A stretch of 64,000 nucleotides of DNA, taken from assembly GCA_937927725.1 (NCBI GenBank), contig CALBSE010000074.1, positions 1 to 64,000 on the forward strand, in the 5' to 3' direction. Position 1 is the stretch's first letter. The number at the start of each line of letters is the position of its first letter. The notes below the pieces were generated by a model. That model did no database searches. It saw nothing but the letters and a program-made list of their open reading frames with translations, and was not told the origin of the DNA. This stretch comes from an uncultured Actinomycetes bacterium. GTDB lineage: Bacteria > Actinomycetota > Acidimicrobiia > Acidimicrobiales > Acidimicrobilacustridaceae. Positions 44,202 through 53,140 of the stretch are shown here, one piece after another. A program made the translations under genes and the position numbers.

Positions 44202-45122
44202 GTGCTGAAGGCAAACGATCCGTGTTGGTGTGGCAGTGGGCAGAAATTCAAGCGCTGCCACCGCGACGCCAAGCAACAACTCCAACCGGGGCTCATCAGC
44301 GCCATGCGCACGGTGCCGGCCGAAATCCCCCGCCCCGAGTACGCCGACACCGGAACCGTCACTCGTCGACCCGAGGAGCGCGTCAAAGACGCCGCCTTCA
44401 TCGAGCGCATGCGTCGAGCTGGTCACGCTGCCGCCGAGGTCCTCGACATTGGTGCAGCCGTCATTGCGCCAGGCGTGACCACCGATGAAATCGATGCCGT
44501 TGTCCATCAGGCCTATATCGATCGCGGCGGTTACCCGAGCACGCTCAATTATCGAGGCTATCCAAAATCACTGTGCACGTCGGTGAACGAGGTTATTTGC
44601 CACGGCATCCCCGACGATCGTCCGCTCCGTGATGGCGACATCGTGAATCTCGACGTCACCATTTGGCTCGACGGCGTACACGGCGACACCAACGCCACCT
44701 ATTGCGTCGGCAATGTTGACGACGCGTCGAAGCGCCTCATTGATGTCACACGGCAATGCCTCGACCGAGGCATTGCCGCAGTTGCGCCCGGTCGACCGTT
44801 CTCCGACATTGGCCGCGCCATTGAAACCCACGCGGTTGCCAATGGTTATGAAGTTGTTCGCGCGTTTGTCGGTCATGGCATCGGCGAACAGTTCCATACC
44901 GATCTGCAGATTCCTCACTATTACGAGCCGCGCATGACCACAATCATGGAGCCAGGCATGGTCTTCACAATTGAGCCAATGATCTCCATGGGCACGGGAC
45001 AGCACAAGATTTGGGACGACGACTGGACCGCCGTCACCGCCGACGGAAGTCGCACCGCACAGTTCGAGCACACAATTGTGGTGACTGATTCCGGTGTTGA
45101 GATTCTTACGACGACCGCCTGA
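44202..45122 (+). CDS. map: Methionine aminopeptidase type I with N-terminal SEC-C motif
   Basis: A 306-aa enzyme removing N-terminal methionine. Residues 1-22 form a SEC-C zinc motif (DPCWCGSGQKFKRCHRD) expected to contact the ribosome. The catalytic domain has all metal ligands: D in LDVTIWLDG and HGDTNATY, H in GHGIGEQFHT, E in FTIEPMI and QFEHTIVV. The SEC-C fused form is common in actinobacterial and other MetAPs. It starts at a GTG after an ungapped CG-rich leader. Neighbouring small genes do not suggest a special role. Confidence 0.95.
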   Translation: MLKANDPCWCGSGQKFKRCHRDAKQQLQPGLISAMRTVPAEIPRPEYADTGTVTRRPEERVKDAAFIERMRRAGHAAAEVLDIGAAVIAPGVTTDEIDAVVHQAYIDRGGYPSTLNYRGYPKSLCTSVNEVICHGIPDDRPLRDGDIVNLDVTIWLDGVHGDTNATYCVGNVDDASKRLIDVTRQCLDRGIAAVAPGRPFSDIGRAIETHAVANGYEVVRAFVGHGIGEQFHTDLQIPHYYEPRMTTIMEPGMVFTIEPMISMGTGQHKIWDDDWTAVTADGSRTAQFEHTIVVTDSGVEILTTTA

Positions 45123-45123
45123 T

Positions 45124-45435
45124 ATGAAATCAATCAATGTCACGCTTGAGTCGATGACCGTGAACGGCGAAGAGGTACCGCTTCTGTCTGCCGACCTTGT
45201 GGTGGTGCGCAGGCCCGAAACTGATCGCATCGATTGGGAATGCGTGGCCTTCACACTTTTGATGGACCCCTTCCCGCAGGAACCAGTATTTTTAGAAATG
45301 GTTGACGTGGTCGAAAGTCGTACCCTCTCTGGTGACGCACTTGTCGTGCGTTCCGACCAGAATCGTCATGTCTTTCGTGGCGGCGGCGACCTCAACGGAC
45401 TCACAGAAGAAGATGGACTGGAAAGCGACCAATGA
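45124..45435 (+). CDS. Uncharacterised 103-aa protein
   Basis: A 103-aa acidic beta-rich protein with no recognised motif. Opening: MKSINVTLESMTVNGEEVPL; end: GGGDLNGLTEEDGLESDQ. It starts one base after the map stop and its last codons overlap the ABC ATPase start (ATGA), so it is transcribed with both. The reading frame is supported by its coding character and tight packing, not by homology. Confidence 0.65.
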   Translation: MKSINVTLESMTVNGEEVPLLSADLVVVRRPETDRIDWECVAFTLLMDPFPQEPVFLEMVDVVESRTLSGDALVVRSDQNRHVFRGGGDLNGLTEEDGLESDQ

Positions 45436-46397
45436 CAGCCAGCACGAATCCCGACGAAGTCATCGTCACCGAGAACCTCACAAAGGTCTATCCCGGTGAC
45501 ATCCTCGCGGTCGACGGACTCGATCTCAGCGTGCATCGCGGTGAGATCTTCGGCCTTCTCGGCCCCAATGGCGCCGGCAAAAGCACCACTGCAGGAATGC
45601 TCACAACACGAGTGCTCCCCACGAGTGGCCGCGCAATCGTCGGTGGAGTCGATGTCGTCGCTCACCCCGCACAGGCCAAACGCCTGATCGGGGTTGTGCC
45701 GCAATCGAACACGCTCGATCGAGCACTCACGGTGTACGAGAACCTCTACTTCCATGGTCGGTTCTTCGGCATGTCGGCGAAGACATCGAAAACTGAATCA
45801 CTGCGGTTGCTCGAACAGTTCCGTCTTTCCGAACGAGCGAGCGCTCCGGTGCTTGCGCTCTCTGGAGGCATGGCTCAGCGATTAATGGTTGCTCGGGCTG
45901 TCATGCACCGCCCCTCGATTCTCTTCCTTGATGAACCAACTGCTGGCCTCGACCCGCAAAGCCGAATCGCATTGTGGGAAATCCTCAGCGAACTTCACGA
46001 CGAAGGGCAAACAATTCTTCTCACCACGCATTACATGGAAGAGGCTGATCAGTTGTGTCACCGCCTCGCCATCATCGACCACGGTCGAATGCTTGCGCTC
46101 GACACGCCAGAACGACTGAAGGCGTCGGTTGGTGCCGACACAATCGTCACCATCAGCACCGATACGCCTGACCGCGAAGCGTTTGCTGCCCGCTTGCGCT
46201 CCACTATTCCCGGCGCAACCGGTGCCGTCCCGATCGAAACTGGCGTGCGCCTTGAAGTGCAGGGATCACATGGCGTGCTCCCCGCCGTCGTCGCTGTTGC
46301 CGACGAGGCCGGCGTCTCTATCAGCGACCTTCGCCTCGACGAACCTTCACTTGAAACCGTCTTCATCAATCTCACCGGTAAGGACCTGCGCGAATGA
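45432..46397 (+). CDS. ABC transporter ATP-binding protein (ABC-2 exporter)
   Basis: A 321-aa ATPase of the DrrA/CcmA type. Walker A GPNGAGKST (about residue 45), signature LSGGMAQRLMVARA, Walker B SILFLDEPTAGLDPQ and H-loop TTHYMEEA are present, and the C-terminal domain (about 220-321) is the extra regulatory domain of this class. With the permease that overlaps it, it should export a drug-like compound, lipid or envelope component; the substrate is unknown. Confidence 0.95.
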   Translation: MTASTNPDEVIVTENLTKVYPGDILAVDGLDLSVHRGEIFGLLGPNGAGKSTTAGMLTTRVLPTSGRAIVGGVDVVAHPAQAKRLIGVVPQSNTLDRALTVYENLYFHGRFFGMSAKTSKTESLRLLEQFRLSERASAPVLALSGGMAQRLMVARAVMHRPSILFLDEPTAGLDPQSRIALWEILSELHDEGQTILLTTHYMEEADQLCHRLAIIDHGRMLALDTPERLKASVGADTIVTISTDTPDREAFAARLRSTIPGATGAVPIETGVRLEVQGSHGVLPAVVAVADEAGVSISDLRLDEPSLETVFINLTGKDLRE

Positions 46398-47230
46398 CCA
46401 CGATCGAAACACCACTTCTCATTCCGACTCGTTCGGCCCGCGCCGCCGGCGTCACCGCATTTCGCGCGTTACTTGCCCGCGACCTGCACGTCTTGGTCCG
46501 GAACCTTCGAGAGTTCCTGCCCCGCACACTGCTCCAACCGTTGCTGTTGGTCTTCGTGTTTGCCTATGTCTTCCCGAAGATTGGTCAAGGCATCGGCGGT
46601 AGCGGCGCGGCCGCATCTGCATTCTCCACCATGCTTGTTGCCGGCGTCGTTGGCCTTGCCGTGTTGTTCCAGGGAATTCAGTCGGTGGCGCTTCCACTTG
46701 TCACAGAATTTGGCGTCACCCGCGAAATCGAAGATCGGGTGCTCGCCCCTCTACCGGTGGACTTCGTTGCCATTGAGAAGATCACCTCAGGTGCACTGCA
46801 GAGTCTGTTCTCCGCCATCATCGTGTTTCCGATCGCCTATTTCGTGCCGGCCACTCCCGTGCACCTGAATGTTCACTGGCTGATCCTTCTCACCCTCACC
46901 CCACTCGCATGCTTAATGTGCGGCGCGCTCGGACTCATGTTTGGCACCGTGTTCAATCCACGCACGTTGCCGATGCTGTTCGGCGTTGTGGTTCTGCCCA
47001 TCACGTTTTTGGGCTGCATCTATTACCCATGGGCCGCGCTCGCCCCCATCAAGTGGCTGCAAATTGCCGTGCTGGCCAACCCTCTCGTGTACGTCACCGA
47101 AGGTTTCCGAGCAGCTCTCACCAATGCGCCAACCATGTCGCTTTGGGCGATCTATCCGATGCTCATCGGACTCACGGCGCTGTTCACCTTCATCGGACTG
47201 CGCAATTTCCGTAAGCGCGTTATCGCCTAA
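46394..47230 (+). CDS. ABC-2 type transporter permease
   Basis: A 278-aa permease with six hydrophobic segments (about 40-60, 70-95, 125-150, 160-180, 190-215 and 250-270). The layout and the segment NPRTLPMLFGVVVLPITFLGCIYYPW resemble DrrB-type ABC-2 membrane subunits. Its ATG overlaps the ATPase stop (ATGA), so one ATPase and one permease gene form the exporter, probably assembled as dimers. Confidence 0.93.
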   Translation: MTTIETPLLIPTRSARAAGVTAFRALLARDLHVLVRNLREFLPRTLLQPLLLVFVFAYVFPKIGQGIGGSGAAASAFSTMLVAGVVGLAVLFQGIQSVALPLVTEFGVTREIEDRVLAPLPVDFVAIEKITSGALQSLFSAIIVFPIAYFVPATPVHLNVHWLILLTLTPLACLMCGALGLMFGTVFNPRTLPMLFGVVVLPITFLGCIYYPWAALAPIKWLQIAVLANPLVYVTEGFRAALTNAPTMSLWAIYPMLIGLTALFTFIGLRNFRKRVIA

Positions 47231-47269
47231 GCAACGCTTCGTTCACGGGGCCAGCGGTAGCCTCCATGC

Positions 47270-47569
47270 ATGTTTCGTCACGTCGTCAATTTTCGTTGGA
47301 ATGCACAGTCTTCGCCTGAGCATGTCGAAGCCCTCAAAGAGGCGCTTTCAGGCCTGCCCGCGATTCTCCCCGGCCTTCGGCGCTATGCCTATGGCACCGA
47401 TGCCGGAATCAACGAAGGCAACTATGACTTCGCCGTTGTAGCCGAATTCGATAACGCCGAGGGATACCTCGCCTATCGCGACAACGACGAACACGCGCGA
47501 ATCATCCAGACGTTTATCGCCCCGTATCTCGATTCACGCACCGTTGTGCAGTTCGACTTCAGCGACTGA
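47270..47569 (+). CDS. Dabb (stress-responsive alpha-beta barrel) protein
   Basis: A 99-aa single Dabb domain: MFRHVVNFRWNAQSSPEHVEALKEALSGLPAILPGLRRYAYG and a typical NYDFAVVAEFDNAEGYLAYRDNDEHARI. Such proteins form dimeric barrels; some are cyclases or stress proteins. A nearby ATG at 47266 is out of frame. The gene is convergent with the Mca-like gene, with four bases between the stops. Confidence 0.92.
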   Translation: MFRHVVNFRWNAQSSPEHVEALKEALSGLPAILPGLRRYAYGTDAGINEGNYDFAVVAEFDNAEGYLAYRDNDEHARIIQTFIAPYLDSRTVVQFDFSD

Positions 47570-47573
47570 GTAC

Positions 47574-48407
47574 TCAGGAGAACAGTGATGTGCCGAAGGG
47601 TTCGCCCTCAGCGCGGCTGCTCTCAAGTGCAATAAACCATTCGGTGCCAAAGGCCGCTGCAAAAACCGCCTCTGGCATTTTGAAGAAGAAGGAATCGGGT
47701 CCGATCTGACTGCGATGTGCAGCCATGGCGGCCTTCTTCACATCGACAACATCTGCGACATCGACCGCGTGAGTGATAACCGCTTCGGGCGAACCGAATT
47801 CACCGCGGTCAGCCGCTTCAGCGCGCTGACGCATCTGTTCAGCGGTCTCGCCTTCGAGTTCTCCTTCGATCTCGTCCTCAAACACCGACGCGTTCTCTGC
47901 CATCTGCTTCATGATCCGATCACGGTTCATGGTCGACTGGAAGACGCGATCAACGCCTGCGATTTCCGCAGCACGCTTACCTACTCGATGAACCTGAATG
48001 TGATCGGGGTGGCCGTAACCGCCGTGTGAGTCGTAAATGGTGAGTACGTCGGCATCGACCTCGCGAAGAATCGCGGCGAGACGTTGTGAGGCTTCTTCGA
48101 CATCGGCCTGCCAGAAGCACAACGGGTTTTCGTTGGTGGGCTCACCAATCATTCCGCTGTCTTCGTAACCGAGGAACTCGACACGATCGAGGTTCATGAT
48201 CTCGGCAGCCTGATGGGTTTCGACGACGCGGCGCTCCCAAAGAGCTTCGCCATCGTTCAGTACGCCGGGCTGCGGTTCGCCTTGTTCCCCACGAGTAGCA
48301 ACAACGAGAACAACCTCATGGCCATCTCGCTTCGAAAGCGTCATCAAGCCGCCGGTGGCAATGGACTCATCATCAGGATGGGCATGGAAACAAACGAGCG
48401 TGGCCAT
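47574..48407 (-). CDS. PIG-L deacetylase, mycothiol S-conjugate amidase-like
   Basis: A 277-aa zinc hydrolase of the LmbE/PIG-L fold. Metal ligands lie in FHAHPDDES (residues 7-15) and in YDSHGGYGHPDHIQVH. Length, the GGLMTLSKRDGHEVVLVVATRGEQGE opening and context match Mca, which cleaves mycothiol conjugates of toxins, or MshB, the biosynthetic deacetylase. The insert with EIEGELEGETAEQM is acidic. The specific role (Mca or MshB) is not decided. The ATG overlaps the stop of the CoA-transferase gene (TGATG); a GTG one codon earlier is possible. Confidence 0.85.
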   Translation of the reverse strand: MATLVCFHAHPDDESIATGGLMTLSKRDGHEVVLVVATRGEQGEPQPGVLNDGEALWERRVVETHQAAEIMNLDRVEFLGYEDSGMIGEPTNENPLCFWQADVEEASQRLAAILREVDADVLTIYDSHGGYGHPDHIQVHRVGKRAAEIAGVDRVFQSTMNRDRIMKQMAENASVFEDEIEGELEGETAEQMRQRAEAADRGEFGSPEAVITHAVDVADVVDVKKAAMAAHRSQIGPDSFFFKMPEAVFAAAFGTEWFIALESSRAEGEPFGTSLFS

Positions 48408-49555
48408 CACGCAATTGCCCCTTCGGCTCGAAGCGCGGCCAATCGAGCATCGTCAGCGACACCCCATTCCTTCAGCACTTCATCAGTGTGCTGACCAGGA
48501 TGGGAAGGCGGACGCTGAATGCTGGCTTCGGTGCGTGAGAAGCGCGGTGCCGGTGCAGGCTGCACCACTCCTGCGTTGTCAACAAAGGTCTTTCGCGCAA
48601 CGGTGTGGGCATTGGTTGTTGATTCAACGAGCGAAAGAATTGGGGCGACACAGGCATCGGAACCATCGAAGATGGCGGCCCATTCATCACGCGTCTTTGT
48701 CGCAATCACCGCGGCAAGACGTTCCTTCAGATGCGGCCACATTGAGCGGTCGTTCTGCTTGGCGAATTCCTCGTCACCCGCAAGGCCGGTCTTCTCAAGA
48801 AGTTCGGCGTAGAACTGCGGCTCGATTGCGCCGACGGAAAGAAACTTGCCGTCTGAGCATTCGTAGACTTCGTAGTAGTGAGCGCCCGAGTCGAGCATGT
48901 TGACGCCGCGCTCGTCGCTCCAAAGGCCCATCGCCATGAAGCCGTGCATGAAGGTCGTGAGCACCGCGGTGCCGTCAACCATGGCGGCATCGACGACCTG
49001 GCCCTTGCCTGACATTCGAGCTTCGATGATTCCGCACGCAATGCCAAACGCCAGCAGCATGCCGCCACCACCGAAATCGCCAACAAGATTGAGTGGAGGC
49101 TGTGGACGTTCATTGGGACGACCAATGGCGCCCAACGCTCCACCGATGGCGATGTAGTTCATATCGTGTCCGGCCATCTGCGCCATCGGACCGTCTTGAC
49201 CCCAACCGGTCATGCGTCCGTAGACAAGTTTCGGGTTGCGAGCCAAACACGCATCAGGACCAATGCCAAGACGTTCGGTTACGCCCGGGCGGAACCCTTC
49301 AATGAGTGCGTCGGCTTTTTCAACGAGACCAAGAACCGTCTCGACACCTTCAGGGTTTTTGAGGTCGACACCGATCGAACGACGACCACGGTTCATGACG
49401 TCCTTCGGCGGTGTCGCAGGATCGCCGCCGTAGACCTGCCCGGCCCGGTCGACACGGATGATGTCCGCGCCCATATCGGCCAGCATCATCGCCGCGAACG
49501 GCCCCGGCCCGATGCCTGCGATTTCAACGATTCGTACGCCCGCGAGAGGTCCCAT
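48407..49555 (-). CDS. CaiB/BaiF CoA-transferase family, alpha-methylacyl-CoA racemase-like
   Basis: A 382-aa protein of the class III CoA-transferase fold. The racemase signature is present: His in AGHDMNYIAIGG and Asp in NLVGDFGGGGMLLAFG, the acid/base pair of MCR (H126/D156 in M. tuberculosis), so it is more likely a 2-methylacyl-CoA epimerase than a transferase. It opens MGPLAGVRIVEIAGIGPGPFAAMMLADMGAD. It epimerises the 2-methyl group in branched-acid or sterol side-chain breakdown. The ATG is clear. The gene downstream is an unrelated PIG-L amidase. Confidence 0.88.
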   Translation of the reverse strand: MGPLAGVRIVEIAGIGPGPFAAMMLADMGADIIRVDRAGQVYGGDPATPPKDVMNRGRRSIGVDLKNPEGVETVLGLVEKADALIEGFRPGVTERLGIGPDACLARNPKLVYGRMTGWGQDGPMAQMAGHDMNYIAIGGALGAIGRPNERPQPPLNLVGDFGGGGMLLAFGIACGIIEARMSGKGQVVDAAMVDGTAVLTTFMHGFMAMGLWSDERGVNMLDSGAHYYEVYECSDGKFLSVGAIEPQFYAELLEKTGLAGDEEFAKQNDRSMWPHLKERLAAVIATKTRDEWAAIFDGSDACVAPILSLVESTTNAHTVARKTFVDNAGVVQPAPAPRFSRTEASIQRPPSHPGQHTDEVLKEWGVADDARLAALRAEGAIA

Positions 49556-49588
49556 AAGTCTGCTCCTAGAACTTGTTAAGTAGGAAAG

Positions 49589-50464
49589 TTAGGCGTTCGA
49601 ACGCGCGGCCAATGCCGTGACGTGTTCGATGATCGTCGACCAGTAATAGCGGGGGATGTCGTGCCCCATCCCCTCGAGCGGGAGAAACTCCGAACCGCGA
49701 AGGCATTCAGCGGTACGTTCGCCGCCGCTAAAGGTGACAAGCGGATCAATGTCGCCATGCACAACAAGTGCAGGCACATCGATGTTGCGAAGACCTTCAG
49801 AACGTGACGGCGAGGTCACGATCGCCAACAACTGCGCCGTCTGCCCATCGGGATGGAAGCAACGGTCAAAGGCGCGAGTGTTGCGCTCCCGGATCCAGCT
49901 CTCGTCGAAATGCTGCAGACCAGCCAGAAATTTCCCTGAGACGACGCTCTGCTCAATGTTCTCGTCGCGATTCGTTGGTGCTGGCGTGAGCAGCATTGCG
50001 ATGGCTTCTGGTGTGGGTTGACCAACATCGGGATCCCCCGTTGTCGACATCACTGAAGTGAGCGACAACACTCGCTCTGGATGATCGACCGCCATTTGCT
50101 GAACAATCATTCCACCCATCGAGCCGCCAAAAAGATTGACGCGATCGAGACCAAGCGCATCGCACAGGCCCCACGCATCGGCCGCCATGTCGGCGAGTTG
50201 GTACGGAGCCTCGATGGCATCACCTTGAAGGAAGCCAACAACCGAAGCCATGAGGTCGATGTGGGTTTCGATTTTCGTGGAAAGGCCAACGTCGCGATTG
50301 TCGAAAATGATCACGTAAAAGCCGCGATCGACAAAGGCCTGGACGAAATCCTCGTTCCACCACACGAGTTGGCAACCAAGACCCATGACCAGCAAGAGGG
50401 GCGGATCGGCCGGATCTCCGAAGGTCTCGTACTCAATTTCGATGCCATTGGCCTGTGCGCGCAT
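49589..50464 (-). CDS. Alpha/beta hydrolase
   Basis: A 291-aa hydrolase. HG-type oxyanion start LLLVMGLGCQLVWW, nucleophile elbow FGGSMGGMIVQQMA (Ser about 116), catalytic Asp in HGDIDPLV, His in GMGHDIP. The sequence is of the aclacinomycin methylesterase / haloperoxidase-like group with the GLGCQLVWWNEDF opening; the substrate is unknown. The ATG at MRAQANGIEIEYE was used; the frame is open 114 codons upstream, but that part lies over galT on the other strand and is a shadow. Confidence 0.88.
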   Translation of the reverse strand: MRAQANGIEIEYETFGDPADPPLLLVMGLGCQLVWWNEDFVQAFVDRGFYVIIFDNRDVGLSTKIETHIDLMASVVGFLQGDAIEAPYQLADMAADAWGLCDALGLDRVNLFGGSMGGMIVQQMAVDHPERVLSLTSVMSTTGDPDVGQPTPEAIAMLLTPAPTNRDENIEQSVVSGKFLAGLQHFDESWIRERNTRAFDRCFHPDGQTAQLLAIVTSPSRSEGLRNIDVPALVVHGDIDPLVTFSGGERTAECLRGSEFLPLEGMGHDIPRYYWSTIIEHVTALAARSNA

Positions 50465-50524
50465 GAGTGGAATCCTCGCCCCCACCCGGGATGGGGTCAA
50501 GCGACCACGGCTACCGTTCGATGC

Positions 50525-51415
50525 ATGAGCGGAAGTGAGCCCTTCGAAAGCGAGCAGGCCACTGCAGCCGGATATCGGATCGACCCGCTGAGTGGCGCGC
50601 CCGCCTGGATGGTTCCCGCCCGCCAGGGTCGCCCGAACCTTCCTTCTGAGGACTGCCCGTTCTGTGTTGGCGGCGTTGAGGCGCCCGAGCCCTACGAGGT
50701 TCTCGCCTTCCCGAATCGCTGGCCCCCGTTCGAGAACGATCGGGCAGAAATCGTGCTCTACACCTCGGAGCACGACGCGTCCTTTGCAGACCTCTCCCCC
50801 GACCACGCTCGCCGAGTCGTCGATCTATGGGCCGAACGTTCTGCTGCGCTCGGCGCACGTGATGACGTTTCGTATGTGTTGATCTTCGAAAACCGTGGGC
50901 CTGAAGTGGGCGCGACGATCAGTCATCCCCACGGACAGATCTATGCCTTCGACATCGTGCCTCCAGTGGTTGCGACCGAATACGCGACTGCATCGTCAAC
51001 AACATTCGATGTCCCATCAGACGACTTTGTCGTTGCGAACCACGGCGAATGGTCGGCATGGGTTCCGCTCGCTGCATCGTGGCCCTATGAACTCTTGCTC
51101 GCCCCTTCGAACGATGTTCCCGACCTTCCCTCTCTGAATGACAACGAGCGCAGCAATCTCGCGTCACTACTCATCGATTGCATCGGACGTCTCGACGCGT
51201 TGTTCGATATGCCAATGCCGTTCATGTTGTGGTTCCACCAGCGCCCATTCGACAGCGTTGGGCGCGCGCCGCTTCGAGTGCACGCGCATATCGCACCACT
51301 GCTTCGCTCCGCCGGCACGCAACGTTTCGTGGCGGCTGGCGAACTTGGCAGTGGTGTGTGGTTTAACCCCGTCGAGCCCATCACCGCTGCCGCGCATCTT
51401 CGCGACGTGAAATGA
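50525..51415 (+). CDS. galT: Galactose-1-phosphate uridylyltransferase
   Basis: A 296-aa GalT of the Leloir pathway transferring UMP between UDP-glucose and galactose-1-phosphate. The active HPH motif is in VGATISHPHGQIYAF; a CPFC zinc pair is near the N terminus; VHAHIAPLLRS near the C terminus is typical. It is shorter than E. coli GalT (348) but normal for actinobacterial forms. The ATG (MSGSEPFE) lies between the hydrolase start and the fold; galK follows with an ATGA overlap. galE is not in the window. Confidence 0.93.
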   Translation: MSGSEPFESEQATAAGYRIDPLSGAPAWMVPARQGRPNLPSEDCPFCVGGVEAPEPYEVLAFPNRWPPFENDRAEIVLYTSEHDASFADLSPDHARRVVDLWAERSAALGARDDVSYVLIFENRGPEVGATISHPHGQIYAFDIVPPVVATEYATASSTTFDVPSDDFVVANHGEWSAWVPLAASWPYELLLAPSNDVPDLPSLNDNERSNLASLLIDCIGRLDALFDMPMPFMLWFHQRPFDSVGRAPLRVHAHIAPLLRSAGTQRFVAAGELGSGVWFNPVEPITAAAHLRDVK

Positions 51416-52440
51416 CAGGTCAGACGTTCACCGTTCATGCACCAGGCCGTGTGAACCTCATCGGCGATCACACCGACTACGCCGGCGGTCTTGCCTTGCC
51501 GTGCGCGATTGATCTCGGCATCACCATGAGCGGTGCCCACGATCAAGGCCACGTCGAAATTCGTTCCGATGCACTCACCGGCGTCGTTGCGTTCAACCTT
51601 GATGCCACGCTCGACATCGCAGCCATCAAGCCCCGATGGGGTCGCTACATCGCTGCGGTGGCCGCGGAAGTCAACGCGACTCGGGGATTCACCGCATCGG
51701 TGAGCGCAACGCTTCCAACTGGAGCAGGCCTTTCCTCAAGTGCTGCGCTTGAAATCGCGGCGGCCCTCTCGTTCGGCTTCGCTGGATCACCCATGGAACT
51801 TGCACTGCTTGGACAACGCGCCGAACTTCGCGCCGTTGGCGTGCCGTGCGGACTTCTTGATCAGTTGAGCATTGTGTTTGGACGCGCCGGAAACGCGATG
51901 GTCATCGACTTTGCTGACAACGCGATCGATCACGTCCCCTTTCCCGATGACATCGACATTGTGATCGTGCACTCGGGCCAAGAACGACAACTCGCAGATT
52001 CGGACTACGCGGAACGTCGTGCATCGTGTGAACGTGCCGCAAGACAGATTGGTCCACTTGCGCACGCATCGCTCGCCGATGTTGCAACGCTCGACGCCGA
52101 CCTGCAACGCCGAGCACGTCATGTCACCACCGAATGCGAACGGGTTCGCAACGCGGCATCGGTACTTCGAACGAACGACCCCGACACGGTTGGTGAACTC
52201 ATGACGCAAAGTCACGCTTCGTTGCGCGATGACTTCAACGTTTCAACGAAAGTTCTCGATGATCTCGTTGATCGGCTCGTCTCGCTTCCCGGCGTTTACG
52301 GAGCGCGACTGACCGGCGCCGGATTCGGAGGCTGCGTGGTCGCACTGTGCGAGCGCGGCGCAATCACCGATCCGACAGCGCTAACAGGACAGGGTTGGAT
52401 CGTGCATCCCTCAGACGGCGCCCGACGCGCTGAGAGCTGA
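51412..52440 (+). CDS. galK: Galactokinase
   Basis: A 342-aa GHMP kinase phosphorylating galactose. The galactokinase signature is GRVNLIGDHTDYAGGLALP (residues 10-28), the P-loop-like motif is ATLPTGAGLSSSAALE and the C-terminal motif is GARLTGAGFGGCVVAL. It is short compared with the usual 380-390 aa, but all three motifs are intact. It overlaps galT, so both come from one transcript. It converges with a PH-domain membrane protein gene. Confidence 0.94.
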   Translation: MTGQTFTVHAPGRVNLIGDHTDYAGGLALPCAIDLGITMSGAHDQGHVEIRSDALTGVVAFNLDATLDIAAIKPRWGRYIAAVAAEVNATRGFTASVSATLPTGAGLSSSAALEIAAALSFGFAGSPMELALLGQRAELRAVGVPCGLLDQLSIVFGRAGNAMVIDFADNAIDHVPFPDDIDIVIVHSGQERQLADSDYAERRASCERAARQIGPLAHASLADVATLDADLQRRARHVTTECERVRNAASVLRTNDPDTVGELMTQSHASLRDDFNVSTKVLDDLVDRLVSLPGVYGARLTGAGFGGCVVALCERGAITDPTALTGQGWIVHPSDGARRAES

Positions 52441-52451
52441 TTGCCAACCGT

Positions 52452-53090
52452 TCACATGCGGCCGAGTAGTTCCTGCTTCTTCATTTGGAACTCGTCTTCG
52501 GTCAGGACACCTTGGTCACGCAGCGCACTGAGTTTCGCGATTTGATCGGGGATGGATTCGGACCCCGTCGCACCCTGAGCACGATTGATCCCACCCGAGA
52601 TGCGATCGGCGGCTTTGATCTGGTTCGCTTCCATCTGCTGGTAGATCTCGTTCTGCACCGCGCTTGGATTGCGAATGTCGTCGAATCGCTGCGCTCCATC
52701 CTTTGAGGCGGATTCGATATCGAGGTCGCCGAGGCCGAGCATGCGTTCGAAGATACGCTGATGGAAGAAGATCGTGTTGATCCGCTCGAGCGGAATTTCG
52801 ATGCCGTGCTTGGCGATGATGCCCGTGCGGAAAATGACGCGATCAGAGGTGAGGACGAAATGGGTGCTCACCCAGCGGATATAGCGCTGCATAAACCACA
52901 CCAGCGTGGCGAAGACGAAAAGGGCGACGGGGATCTTCGCCCATGACAGCCACGACACGCTGAGCGTGGCGATGGCCAAGATCACTGCGAGGGCCAGCAT
53001 CGCTGCCGACTTCGCGAAGAACCACCAGTGAGGGTGGAGATCAAGGATGAGTTCTTCGGATGCGTGCAGTTCGTCTTCGGGATACGGCAT
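52452..53090 (-). CDS. bPH2/YdbS-like membrane protein with SHOCT tail
   Basis: A 212-aa protein: two adjacent transmembrane helices (about 25-65), then a bacterial PH domain (bPH_2; RYIRWVSTHFVLTSDRVIFRTGIIAKHGIEIPLERINTIFFHQ) and a C-terminal SHOCT helix (DQIAKLSALRDQGVLTEDEFQMKKQELLG). bPH2 proteins are envelope proteins of unclear role. The ATG (MPYPEDELHA) is best supported; a GTG or ATG seven codons upstream is possible. It is the second SHOCT protein of the window. It diverges from uvrD2. Confidence 0.9.
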   Translation of the reverse strand: MPYPEDELHASEELILDLHPHWWFFAKSAAMLALAVILAIATLSVSWLSWAKIPVALFVFATLVWFMQRYIRWVSTHFVLTSDRVIFRTGIIAKHGIEIPLERINTIFFHQRIFERMLGLGDLDIESASKDGAQRFDDIRNPSAVQNEIYQQMEANQIKAADRISGGINRAQGATGSESIPDQIAKLSALRDQGVLTEDEFQMKKQELLGRM

Positions 53091-53140
53091 TCCAAACCGT
53101 ACCCCCGGCACTGTCGCTGGCGGTGAGTACGGTCTGCCGG

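Noticed and set aside
44202..44270. SEC-C motif of map taken as a novel fusion
   Set aside because: The SEC-C/MetAP fusion is already known in several bacterial groups, so it is annotated but not reported as new.
49589..50806. N-terminal extension of the alpha/beta hydrolase to 405 aa
   Set aside because: The extra 114 codons lie opposite galT and contain no domain; the ATG at 50464 begins the fold.
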